From the NCBI RefSeq assembly GCF_000715075.1, contig NC_134087.1:159699436-159763435 (forward strand): DNA of 64,000 bases, read 5' to 3'. The translations under genes and the position numbers were made by a program. Below are positions 23,598 to 34,876 of the stretch, one piece after another. Every line of letters begins with the position of its first letter. The first letter of the stretch is position 1. The notes below the pieces were generated by a model. The model was not told the DNA's origin. It did not search any database and saw only the letters and a list, made by a program, of their open reading frames with translations. The stretch comes from Nicotiana tabacum. Lineage: Eukaryota; Streptophyta; Magnoliopsida; Solanales; Solanaceae.

Positions 23598-26564
23598 GGT
23601 AACGACCCGACCGGTCATTTTGAGCTTTTGCACTTTGCTCGCCAGTTCTCGGGCATGACTTGCCTCGTGTGGTGTATTATGACTTATGTAAATCGTTGGT
23701 GTTGGGTTTCAGGTTAATCGGAACGAATTTGGAAGAACAATTCTCAGTTTGTAGCTTGAAATTTGAAAGGTTTGACCAAGATTTGACTTGTTGTATATGA
23801 TCTCGGATAAGAAATATTATGATTTGTAGCTCCGTTGGGTGATTTGGGACTTAGGAGCGTGATCGGAATGCATTTTGGAAGTCCGTGGAAGGTTTAGGCT
23901 TGAATTGGCGAAATTGAGATTTCGGCGTTTTCCGGTTGATAGGCGAGATTTTGATATAGAGGTCGGAATGGAATTCCGAGAGTGACAGTAGCTTTGTTGT
24001 GTCATTTGGGATGTGTGTGCAAAATTTCAGGTCATTCGAACGAGATTTGATAGACTTTTTAATCGAAAGCATGATTTAAGAGTTCTTGGAGTTCTTAGGC
24101 TTGAATCCTATGTTAAATTGGTGATTTTATTTTGTTGTGAGTGTTCCGAAGTTTTGAACAAGTTTGAACGATGTCATGGGATGTGTTGGTACAATTAATT
24201 TAAAGTTCCGGGAGTTCCGGGTAGGTTCCGGGATGTTTTAGCCGGAAAATCATAGTTGTAGCAGGTCCAGAAGGGTTGCAGGCCTCGGAACCCACCCGCG
24301 CGGTCCGAACAAAAAGAAGTGCGGCCGCTGTAGGTGTCGTGTGGTCCGCACAAAATGCTGTGCGGCCGCGGTAGGGAATGTTTCGCTGGTTCTACTTCGG
24401 AAGCTTATAGCTTTTGATCTAAAAGGAATTTTGAGATAATTCAAAAACGAAAGTTGTAGCCCTTCGTGTCTAGTTTCCAGAAAGGTAATGATATCGCAAT
24501 TTGGATATCTGTAAAAAAAGGTTATGGCCAAAATACTAAAGTCTGTCAGTGCAAAGGAAAGCCTGTGCGGTCGCGGTCATTTTTTTGCGGACCGCGGTCG
24601 ATTTTTTGCAGTCCGCGGAGGTGGAATTTTGTGGGGTACTCTATAAATATGAGGTTTTGGGTTTTATTTAATATTTTGACCTAGAGAGCTCGAATTTTGG
24701 CGATATTTTGAAGGATTTTCAAGAAATTCATCGGGATAAGTGATTCTAACTCAGATTTGGCTAGAATACATGAATCTATCATTGAATTCATTATTTAATT
24801 CGTGATTTAGAATGAAATTTGGGAAGAAAATTTTGAAACCTTTCAAAAATGTAAAATGATGATTTGAAGGACCAAATAGTATCGGAATTGGATAATTTTG
24901 GTATTGTTAGACTCGTGAGGGTGTGAGGATTCTGAAAATATAAATTTTACCTGATTCCGAGACGTGGGCCCGGGGTCGGGGTTTTGATAATTTCGGGAAT
25001 CGTGCCCCTTTTGATTGTTTTCGCTTGGGCTTTGTTCCCTTAGCATATTGTGACGTATTCGTTCTGATTTTGGATAGATTTGACGCATATGGAGGTCGAT
25101 TTGAGGGGCAAAGGCGTCGCGAGCTAGAGATTTAGCCGGTTCGAGGTGAGTAATGATTGTAAATGATGCTCTAAGGGTTTGAAACCCCAGATTTGCACAT
25201 TGTAGTGCTATATTGAGGTGTGACACACGCTTGATGACGAGCGTGGGGTCGTGCACTATTGGGGATTGTGACTTGGTCCGTTCCGATTGATAATTTTACC
25301 GCGTATTTGACTGAAACTTATTTGCTATCATCATGATTTGGGATGATTGCTATATTTGGGCTTCATGCCAACTATTTGAACCCTTTGGGGATGTTTATTA
25401 CTATTTCCTCACTGTTTTGACTTATTACTTGAACTCAGTCATGTTATTTTCCATTGTTTTACTACTCGGCCATTTTTACTCAGTTTTGAGATTTAAATGA
25501 TATTTTAAATGATGTTTTGGGCTGAGAAATACTGTTTTACTATTGCCGAGGGGCTTGTGATGATTTTTGGACTGAGTAAGGCTGAGGGCCTAGTTGTGAG
25601 AATACATTGATACTGATATGAGGCCGAGGGCCTGAGATACATAAATATGCCACGAGGTGGCTTGATTGATATGAGGTCGAGGGCCTAGATTTTATGCCAC
25701 GAGATGGCTTGATATTGTGTTTGGGCCGTAAAGGGCCCCTCCCGGAGTCTGCCACCCCCAGTAAGCGCGGGTACCCATTGTGATGTGAGATTGAGCCCGA
25801 GGGGCTGGCACTGTTCTGAGATTTGAGCCCGATGGGTTGGTATTGTTCCATTTGAGCCCGAGGGGCTGGTGTTGTTCCATGTGATTGCCCGAGGGACTGG
25901 TACTGTTCTGAAATGTTTCCCGAGGGGCGGTTTTTGTTGATATTGTACCCGAGGGGCGAACTTTTACTTGTTATTTACCCTTTTCTCACTTGTTTTACCT
26001 ACTGAAAAAGGAAATTTACTTGATTCTTCATTGTTTACTGGTTTTTAAGTGATTTTTACTGCTTCGATATTGAATGCCTTGTGTTTTACGTGTTTTCTTA
26101 TTTTCAGTCATTATTTATATTTATTACTCACTGAGTTAGAGTACTCACTTTACTCCCTGCACCGTGTGTGCAGATTCAGGAGTAGCAGGTTCCGCTCCTG
26201 AGTGTTGATCCTTCCAGTCCAGGCGGTGTTTCGGAGACTACGAGGTAGTTATTGGCGTCCGCAGCCCCCGTGTCTCCCTTATCTTATTATTTCTATGTTC
26301 TTCAGCAGTTGTGCCAGATATTGTATTTAGTAGACTTGTGTTAGGATCCTTAGTTGCTCATGACTTGTGACACCCCGGTCAGGGCGATGTCGGGTTGGAT
26401 TCCGCTTTTGTTATCTATGTTTCCGCTACTTATTATCATTAAATCATGTTTTAGACTGCTTTTATATTGTTTGACTGCTTTAACAAGTGAGCTAAGTTTA
26501 ATTGGCTGGCCTTGTCTTCATGAGAGGCGCCATCACGACCGGGTTCGGCGTTGGGGTTATGACA
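23598..26564 (+). mobile_element. 3' LTR of the nested gypsy element (2967 bp)
   Basis: Matches 16366-19406 along its length from TAACGACCCGACCGGTC to GGGGTTATGACA. It is shorter mainly through small deletions, for example around the GTGCGG cluster near 24300-24370 and again near 24590. The same GCCGAGGGCCT and GAGCCCGAGGGGCTGG repeats lie near 25560-25900. Confidence 0.92.
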
Positions 26565-27235
26565 TTTATCGCTTGGGTTTGTTTCCTATGGCATTATTTG
26601 ATTATTTTGAGTTGTTTTTGGCTAGTTTCGAGCCGTTCGAAGGTCGATTTATGTGGGATGATACTTTTAGAGTATTGCTTGGCTTGCTTGGCATTGTTTT
26701 GGCTTATTCGAGATAAGTAACATATCTAAACTTGAATTTGAGGGTAATTATCCCTGAGAACTATGATATTTAAGATGTGTTGGGGGTGACACACGTACTA
26801 AGTGACGGGCGCGTGCACCGGGGTATTCATGATTCGGGTAGTTCTTAGGCTATTATATGCCTTATTTTGCTATCATTCTTCTATGATATCATGTTTTCTC
26901 TATTTGTTTGACTACATGAGTTATTATTCATGCTAGAAATTATGTCTAGGCTATCTTCTTAATTGTTTGAGACATGATAGTGCTATTTTTGCCATGTCGG
27001 GCTATTTGCCTTAGCCGTAGTCATATTGTTCAGTCATGATTGTTATATCTCTGTGCACTTTTGATTTGTTGTCTCATATGCTATAGGTGTCCTTGTACAT
27101 GATACGAGTTTGAACTGAATTGGTAGCATATTGCGATATTCCGTGCTATATAACTGGATTATATTTCTATGAGATGTTGTCATATGAAAACTTGAGCGGA
27201 TTGATGACTAATGTGGTCCATAGAGCCGTATTGTG

Positions 27236-27445
27236 AGTTATTATTTGAATTGGGTTGCACGTCGCAATAGATTATTATTTGGATCGAGTTGCACTTTGCA
27301 ATGGATTATCATTTGGATCGGGTTGCACACCGCAATAGAATTATATTTGGATTGAGTTGCATGCCGTAATGGATTGTTATTTGGGTCGGGTTACACGCCG
27401 CAACAGATTATTATTTGGATCGGGTTGCACGTCGCAACAGGCCAT
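27236..27445 (+). repeat. Tandem ~35-bp repeats with GGGTTGCACGCCGCAA in the solo LTR
   Basis: Six to seven imperfect copies of TTATTTGGATCGGGTTGCAC plus GCCGCAACAGA. The LTR at 4528-7554 has only about two such copies (6550-6635), so the number varies between family members. Confidence 0.85.
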
Positions 27446-28519
27446 ATTAGCTTTTGATTGGCACTTGGGCTAGAATTTGCCCTTCTGAAGTCTAATATTA
27501 TAGTGAGCGCAGGCATAGTGATTTATATGTTCTTTGGTGAGGGGCATTAATGCCAGACATCCGTACAGTACTGAGTGATTGTGTGTGTGATGGCGAGGGC
27601 TTTGAGCCAGGCACTTGTACAATGCTGAGTGATTGTGTGTGTGATGGAGAGGGGCCTTTGAGCCAGGCACCTGGGGTGTGCTGAGAGTGAGTGTTCTTGA
27701 TGATTTCACTATGATATTATTGACTTGACATGTAGGCATAGAGATATATTTTTCTCATGCTAGATGGCAATATGGTGTTATTGACTTGACATGTATACCT
27801 AATATGTAGGTATAGAGATGTAATTTTCTCGAGCTAATTGGTAAATAAAATGTCTTATATGTTGTTGCATGTTTGGGAAGAATCACAATTCTCTGATAAC
27901 CTTATATGTTTTGTGATTTCGGTGAAAGATTTGGGCTTTAACTGTTATACTTGTAAAACATGTCTAAATTCTCGTATTTGTGAGCGAGTTGAATATGGTA
28001 TCTTTTGAGTTGTTTAATTTTACTAGCATTATTATATTTTGTGTTATTATTGATTACTAGTGTTGGGCACTCACCTTCTTCCGAGCTCGTCAGTGCTTTT
28101 AAACTGGGATTAAGTTTGTTATTTATTGAGTACATGATGTCGGTTGTACTCATACTATACTTCTGCACCTTGAGTGCAGATCTTGGAGTTGATGTTGTTG
28201 TGTATGGCAGGAGATGGCATTGAAGATGCACCTGCTTTCCGGATATAGCTACCTCTTATCCTCTGTAATTTTAGATTTGTAGTATGTTTATGTATATTTT
28301 ATGTATATTTCAAACAGATGTAGTTTTTATTTTTATACTAGCTTTGTAAATCTAAGTCTTAGTGACTCATAACTTGTACTACTAGTCTTTGAGTTATTGT
28401 AAGATTTCAAATAATTCATTATTGATTTCTTATTATTCTCATTTGAATTATGTTGACTTACCTGGCGGATTGGGTTAGGCGTCATCACGACTAGATGGAT
28501 TTTGGGTCGTGACATATAT

Positions 28520-31171
28520 ACTCTTCAAATGAGCGTCACTCCTGAAAATTAACTTTGCTTTTGTTTAATTTTTTTTTTAATGTTGAGACAAGGTGTAATG
28601 GGCTTAAAAATCAGTATATTTGACATTTTAATAATTTTACAATATTATACTTTTGAATGTAAAGCTAGAGTATTCATTTGACAAGAAAAGAGTGTTAAGA
28701 CAACTTTTTAATCCTCTGAAACTACCGTTAATATCCATTCTAAGTTAAAAATTATGCTTTAATTAAGGCATTCACATGAATGAAAAAATAAAAAGAAAAA
28801 GAAAAGAAAGAATACTATAACTCAATAAAATCAACAGACTACATTGAAAGAAATATAATTACTATTGAGGTAAAGAAATTGTGTTAGCGTTTGGAGATAG
28901 ATTTGATTGAAATTTGAAAAAAGAATTTTTGAAATTGTGTTGAAAAATAAATTTTGCAAGTTGAAGTTGTGTTTGGATATGTATTTTATTTGAAGAAAAG
29001 TTGAAGTTTTGTGAGTGCAAGAAAAAAATTCACCCAAAAACTACCCTAAACCAGTTTTTGAGAACTTGAAAATTTTTGATATTTTTTCCCCATAACATGA
29101 TCATATTTCATAAACAAACAACTTTTTCAAAAAAAACAAAAATTGAAAAAATGAAGCCAAAATCGATGGCCAAACGAGAGCATATATCTTTTCTTGGTCG
29201 GGTGGGAGGAAGAAAGGGGAATAAATCCTCATGTATCGAAAACAAAACAAGAGAAATGAATTTTTACCTAGCTATACTAAATTATGGACTTAATTAGCCT
29301 CTTTGAGAGGCTGTCATTTAATTTTATTTAGTATATTTAATTACCATTTATATACAAAGTAATAATATATAATATAATCTTTAAGGGCCCAAGTGTGAGC
29401 CCAGAGCAAATGAACTAGTTGAAGCTTCATCCTCACTGTCACTGGTAATAAAGCTAATGAACTCACAAACATATTTCAATTGCAAGTGGGTTTTGCGATA
29501 AAACACAAGCTAATAAAGTTATATCGTCGGTTGGAGCACGCATGATGAGATTTTTGTTAAGTAGTTACCAAATTACTTTTTTGTTATAATTGGAGAGCAG
29601 CAGGTGTTGAATGTGTTCTGGGGTAACAAAAATAAATTTTGCTAAATTATTATTTGTTTGAAATAGATGTTGTTGCAAATGATTGAGAATAGCTTTTGGA
29701 GTTTATATCTCAATTTTGAGGGTGTTAGGCGAAGATTCAAGTTAATTTTGATCGGACTTTCATATTAAATCTCGAAGAGAAAGAAGAACAATATTGTTAA
29801 AAAAGTTGTATATATTTTGTATGTCGGTTGTATGTTATTTGTATGTTCAATATACGCTGGACATAACAATACATATGATACTATAATTGCACGCAAGTTG
29901 TATGTAATTTGTATGCACTAATAATTTTATATTCAAATTGTTTGCAAATAATAAATTGTTGATCGATAGGTCTAAAATGAGAAGCTTGAAGTTCAATACT
30001 GCTGGACTCGTGTTGCTCATGTAACCGCTAAAATAATTTTTAAATTGAGATTTTAAGATTGAACGTACTTGGGTAAGGGAAATATGAATACAAACATGAT
30101 CCTAAGTTGAGCTAAACCTTGTTGGATCGAGAAATTTCGAACTGCAATTTATTTACCCGTTGATTTGGAGTATGAAATCTTGAATAAGAGTTGCCTGCTA
30201 TTAAATAAAGCTTCAAAGTTTCGAGTTCAAAAATCGGGTTTTCGAAATTGGATTCGATTTTGATTGGATGCTGCGGCAAATAATTAAAAATACTTCAAGG
30301 AGCTTATATCAAAGGAAGAAGAACTTGCTACAGTTTGACTGAATTGTATATATTTTGTGAAAAAAGTATAGCTACTTCAAAAAAATTAAAAAACCTAGCG
30401 AATACCGGGTAAATGAGTCTATAATGTTGCATATATACGAAGAAAAATCCCCAAAAGAAATAAACCTCATTGAACACATGTTTAACCAAAAGGTGAAAGA
30501 ACTTTTTTCTTTCTTCATTCGGTTTGCAAGCCCATTCAAAAATATTACACTGTAAAACATGACAAGCCATACTTGTGTGAGGGTTTAGTATCAGCTCTCA
30601 CCGTCACTCTCTCCCTCTCCCTTGCAGTACACTCCCCAAGCCAATGGACGGCCAAGTTTCTGAAATGCTGAAAGTACTTGTATCAACAATAACTTCATTT
30701 CTTTCAAACAGATTGTGTGGTAAGCTGCAAACTCAAGCTAACATAGCTCTGAAGAAATTTTAGATGAATTATGATTTTACTATTGAAACTCCAAAAACCA
30801 TTTCAACTAAAATTCATATTGGATGCATGATGTATGGAAAAGCTGCTCTAATATGTAATTAAAGGGAAAAGCCTTCAATACCTTTCTTTTTTTCCATTTC
30901 ACTTCCAAGGAGCAAAAATTAACACAAAGGAACTACAAATTGTTAGTTTTCATCTTATCCTCTTTAAAATGGTTCCGAAGACAACAGTCAGGATTACAAG
31001 CATCACCCACTTTTCCCATTCCCGTCCATATGTTCCCGAAGACAATAAGCAAACATAAAAATCAGAATATGAATGTAGGAAAAAAAAATTACACCATCAT
31101 GCTAACTACTACTACATAAGAAACCAAGCTCTCTGGGAAGGATGACATACCCAAAAGTCCTTCAGAACTGA
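28520..31171. other. AT-rich intergenic sequence, no gene recognised
   Basis: Between the solo LTR and the RPAC1 stop codon I see one MITE-like unit (28887-29176), scattered AT-rich sequence, and a loosely repeated pair of segments near 29660-29820 and 30250-30360 (both with TGTATATATTTTGT). A pyrimidine-rich stretch at 30595-30630 resembles a leader or splice tract, but no supported exon follows. Confidence 0.5.
28887..29176. mobile_element. MITE-like element with GCGTTTGG / CCAAACG ends
   Basis: The left end reads GCGTTTGGAGATAGATTT and the right end reads AAATCGATGGCCAAACG, giving imperfect terminal inverted repeats around 290 bp of AT-rich sequence. The interior has inverted AAATTTTTGA-type runs. 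I could not find a convincing target duplication, so the superfamily (possibly hAT-like) is unresolved. Confidence 0.5.
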
Positions 31172-34100
31172 TCACGACAGCTCTGTTATCACCCGTTCAC
31201 ATTTTTCTTCCAAAATCTTCACAGCTTCAGTAAACAGCACCTCAGGTGGCAATGCTCCAGTTGACTCTATAGTAACTAGAGAGATTCACGAGAAATGACA
31301 TAAGTTATCTGAATATCAAGCTATTTGATTGGATGAATTAGCCCCGAATGGTAAAACATTTATCACCAAGAAGCCCAGAATTGTCCAATTGAAAAAATAT
31401 GCACAAATTGCTCTCATGTTACAACCAACCTAAAGGACAAGAATCTGTTTCATCTTGAACTTCAAAATATGTACAAAATTCTAACATATTACACTCAACC
31501 AAACACTTTGAAATGCAGTATTTCGAAGTGATGAGTAAGTTCCAATTATATTCTCAATACCCTAAAATCTCTGTGCACTAGAAGTTAAATATCACAGACC
31601 GAAACAAAATTAATCTGTTAGAAGCAAAGGCAAAAAGGGTAGCCCGGTGCACAAAGCATCCCACATTCACGTAGGGTCCGGGGAAGGGCCGCACCTCTAT
31701 GTGTGTGATGTAGATAGCCTACCCTAATGCAAGCATGAATGGCTACTTCCACATCTTGAACCGAGACCTATAGGTCACAGGAGACAACTTTATCGTTCCT
31801 CCTTGAAGAAATTGAAAAATACTACTAATATTTACTACCATTATTTTCTTTGACGAAGTGTGTGCGTGTATATATATATATATAAAATTACCTCCATAAA
31901 CTCAAACGGGGGAAATCTTAATAGTCCAGTTGGTTGGTTATCTTGGTTATCTGAACGTTCACCTTGTTGGTAAGGGGGTTTGATTCCTCACCTTGTAATG
32001 CCCTTCCTCATTCCCCCTTCCCCTTACCCCTTATGTATAATAAAACTAAAAAAAAGAAAACCCCAAACAGAAATTGAAACTCAAAAATTTTGAATTTAAG
32101 ATCACTCACAAGAAAGTAGATAAATAAGGAGACAAGGATCTTTGTCTATTTAAAGGATGCCAAGAGCTTTGGAGGTCTCTGCATATAATAGACAACCAAT
32201 TAAATACACTGCTATTACTACACTTACAGATGAAATGGTCCTTTACACGTCTCACTGCTACATTCTTATCCCAACCTTCCTCTCTGATGCATTCCCTGCA
32301 AAGGGTGCAAGCCCTCGGTCGTGCAACAGTTGCCCTTTTTTTACCTATACATTAATGCTTGTTAGAACAGTGGAAAGATCAACATTGCTTCAGCTTTGTG
32401 CTTTGAACTGCAATTGGTGACCTAATTAAATCAACGACTGACAGATAAATGTCACTTTACCTTTACCAATATCTTCAATATCGAACACCTTAACCGGACA
32501 TTTCTTCACAAGTTCTTCTGCTTCATCATCTTCAATATCTTGCAATAATACAACCTTCAGTAACCAAACAAAATGATTAAAACCAAGCATTTACCAAAAT
32601 TGATAGACTGCAATTTTAAGAAGTGAAATTTGAATAATAATAGTTGGAAGGTATTTTCTATTAACAAAATCGAATATGGTGAAAAAGTCTATTAACCTCA
32701 GGGAGCATCCTGTACCAAGCCGTAGCCACAGGAGACCACTTTGCATGTGTCTTACCCATGCCTTTAACAGCATGAGCTTCTAGCTCGATCTCCTACAAAG
32801 AAGGCATAAAAGTTCTCCAGAAGTAAATTAAACACCTTAATTGCTTAGAATTACCACTAAAATTTGATAAAGTAAATATTGGTTTAACAGAGACAAATAT
32901 GCATTATTTAAGAAAAACCAGAAAGCAATAACATTTGTGGGATGAGTTAGTGCACTACGTAGAAGGAGTCAAAGGGCATTTGTGCAATTTCCCATTCTTG
33001 GTCAGATGGTGAGATGTGTATTTTAGATCTTCAAAAAATTTGTATCAAATGGCTGTCGAGCAGTATCTTCATTTAGTAATGCAAATAACAAAAAGGATAT
33101 AAAAGCACTGGTAAAAGTGCAACTTATTTTGTGAAATAACAAAAGAGCAAAGAGTTGATGATCAAACAGTGACTAGAATGTTCAAAAGAAATAATTCGAA
33201 CATTTGCTCTAATAATTTTCTTCCTTTGTTTTTTCCTTTTTCAACAGAAAACAGCATAAAAGAACATACGCTACCTGACCAGGTCCAAGTTTAGCTATAA
33301 TGATATCTGCATCTCTCGGGGCAATTGGGCCATTCGAGAATTCTGGTAGAGAATCCTGACTACAGCTGAATGAAGTATAAGTTTTTGGTTTCGCAGACGA
33401 ATTTGATGCTTGACTTTCCGTTCCCAGTATGAATTCACTGCCACTGGGTAACCACTTTAGCTCACTGGACAAGACTGTACTTTTTAACACAGAAAGGCAG
33501 AAAAATTTATTAACTCGCATATGACTAGTGGCAATCAAATGAAGAATCACACACACACGAAAGAATAGACAATGGAAAACTAAGTGATGAGAAAATTTTC
33601 AAGATATAAAGCATACTAATAGTACCTCTAAGTCGATCGCCACCTTTTTCACAATGAGCATGGAGTTTGAAAACAATTGTATTCTTTTCATTAGGCACAT
33701 CATTTTCTGGAAAACATAAACAAGTAATTAGTCACCATTATTCCTATCAAAAGCAAATCCTTCAGCGATTAGAAGGAAACGCAATAGTAACTACTAACTA
33801 CTCATATGGTATTACAAGAAGATCTAACACCTGACATATACTCAAACAGCCTTGGATCGACCTTAATTGGAATGAGACCAAGTCTGTGAGCGAGCACTTC
33901 ATCTTGGATAATGGATGTATTGTTCGCAATAAGAACTTTTTCAATAGCCACAGTTGGGACCTGCATGACGAGGCAACATCGGAAATAAATAAACTTTATC
34001 ATACCTCAAATACCAAACACAATTTCAAGCAAGTATTCGGGCAGAGGAATTAACCCCAAAAAAAAGCCATACAAAATTCTGAGGAATAAAAATATATATG

Positions 34101-34834
34101 CTCCAATCATTCAGCGTTCATGTCCTTTAATTAACCAATACATTTCACCGGGGAGGAGGTAGAAGGTATGTTACGGGTTGGGCCAAACCAATAGCTTTAC
34201 TCCAAACATTCACTGAATATGTAAAATATTAAACTTAGAACCCAGTTACTAACACATTATATCGCTATCCCAAATTAGAACCCATATAGTTCAAAACGTA
34301 GCTCGGCCTCTGCATTTTCATGGTCCAATAAAAAAGGCTTGCTAATCAGATGTGACTCCACTACTAACTCAATTAAATAAGCTTCATAGTTTATCTGAAG
34401 AACACAAACAGTAAAACAAAACCAATCATGTGTGTGTGTTGAGAGAGAGGGGTGCGCACCTCAGCAATGAGGATTCTGCGAAAGGCGTTGGCAAGGGAAG
34501 GATCAATACCAATCATGTCAAACTCCAATTCGTCCTCATCAAGTCTCACAACTTCCACTTTGAAATTGTTGCGGAATTGCTCAAAGCGCACGCTGTTATC
34601 GACACCCATAGAAGCATAGGCACCTGAGTATTGTATATTCTGGGTATTAGTGGGAGCTAAAAAATCACACTTAACGCGAGTCCTCTGGAGCTCAAGGTGT
34701 GGGGGCAACTTCCCCTGCGGCACGTCCGGCAAATCCCATACTGAAATCTTTTCTATCTTAGGAGAATCGATACTCTCCCCTTGTGTCGATGTGCTCTCGG
34801 TATCCATGCTCTCGCTCTCTGTCGGGGAACCCAT
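31172..34834 (-). CDS. RPAC1: DNA-directed RNA polymerases I and III subunit RPAC1 (AC40)
   Basis: Eight exons on the minus strand: 34834-34460, 33960-33831, 33706-33626, 33474-33275, 32792-32697, 32554-32467, 32344-32228 and 31275-31172. All junctions have GT-AG and keep frame, giving 396 residues. The product is the alpha/Rpb3-like subunit that pairs with RPAC2 and nucleates assembly of Pol I and Pol III in the nucleus. The signature is [20 protein letters not shown] across the exon 1/2 junction (about residues 109-128), then [13 protein letters not shown]. Later blocks are [20 protein letters not shown] (263 on), [14 protein letters not shown] with a Cys cluster (about 330-343), and the C-terminal [20 protein letters not shown]. 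The ATG at 34834 follows a telo-box. Length suits the family; the N-terminus is Ser/Glu-rich. No disabling change was seen. Confidence 0.95.
31629..31812 (-). mobile_element. tRNA-derived SINE (TS/SolS type) in RPAC1 intron 7
   Basis: On the plus strand it reads GTAGCCCGGTGCACAAAGCA, then GGGTCCGGGGAAGGGCCGCA, GATGTAGATAGCCTACCC, and CCTATAGGTCAC. This is the reverse complement of the well-known Solanaceae TS-type SINE. A B-box-like GGTTCAAGATG and an A-box-like region lie near 31745-31795 on the minus strand, so the 5' head is at the right. It is oriented with the RPAC1 transcript. Target duplications are unclear. Confidence 0.85.
31910..32060 (+). mobile_element. Second SINE (SolS-like) in RPAC1 intron 7, opposite orientation
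   Basis: An A-box-like TAGTCCAGTTGGTTGG near 31922 and a B-box-like GGTTTGATTCC near 31977 have Pol III promoter spacing, followed by a C/T-rich body and an A-rich tail near 32040-32060. It is antisense to RPAC1. Family membership is inferred from the boxes and tail only. Confidence 0.65.
34142..34315 (+). repeat. Dispersed ~170-bp repeat, copy 1 (in RPAC1 intron 1)
   Basis: Shares landmarks with 35165-35345: GTTACGGGTTGGGCCAAACC, CTTTACTCCAAAC, TTAGAACCCAGTTACTAACA, and a GCTCGGCCTCTG end. The class is unknown; it could be SINE-derived. Confidence 0.6.
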
Positions 34835-34860
34835 GGGCAAAGTTGTCCGGCTGAGCGTGT

Positions 34861-34876
34861 AGGGTTTAGGGTTTTA
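34861..34876 (-). promoter_or_regulatory. Telo-box upstream of RPAC1
   Basis: The minus strand reads AAAACCCTAAACCCT about 27 bp before the ATG, containing the telo-box AAACCCTAA. In plants this box is typical of promoters and leaders of ribosome-biogenesis and translation genes, which fits a Pol I/III subunit. The motif is seen directly; its function here is inferred. Confidence 0.7.

Larger units (their letters stand above)
16361..26569 (+). mobile_element. Gypsy LTR retrotransposon with degenerate, mostly non-coding interior
   Basis: The element runs 16366-26564, flanked by TTTAT on both sides (16361-16365 and 26565-26569). Its 5' LTR is 16366-19406 (TGTAACGAC...TGTGACA) and its 3' LTR is 23598-26564. 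A primer-binding site follows the 5' LTR and a purine tract precedes the 3' LTR. The two LTRs are similar along their whole length, but the 4.2-kb interior holds only one recognisable pol fragment (about 21960-22430) and a trace of the pol C-terminus near 23560. It is structurally complete for priming but coding-deficient, like a non-autonomous derivative. It was inserted into the solo LTR. Confidence 0.92.
9876..28519 (+). mobile_element. Solo LTR of a Tekay-like gypsy element, split by two nested insertions
   Basis: The left piece starts TGTGACGATT at 9881 and the right piece ends GGTCGTGACA at 28514. The flanks are the 5-bp duplication TATAT at 9876-9880 and 28515-28519. The LTR is continuous if the CACTA element (10277-15378) and the gypsy element (16366-26564) are removed, leaving pieces 9881-10276, 15379-16365 and 26570-28514, about 3.3 kb in total. 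No internal domain and no second LTR of this unit exist, so it is a recombined solo LTR. It shares landmarks with the LTR at 4528-7554, for example ACTAAGTGACGGGCGCG near 26796. AT-richness makes the TATAT match weaker evidence than the other duplications here. Confidence 0.78.

Noticed and set aside
30328..30570. Two minus-strand frames of 60-80 codons with hydrophobic Phe-rich peptides
   Set aside because: AT-rich sequence, no recognisable domain, no splice or promoter context.
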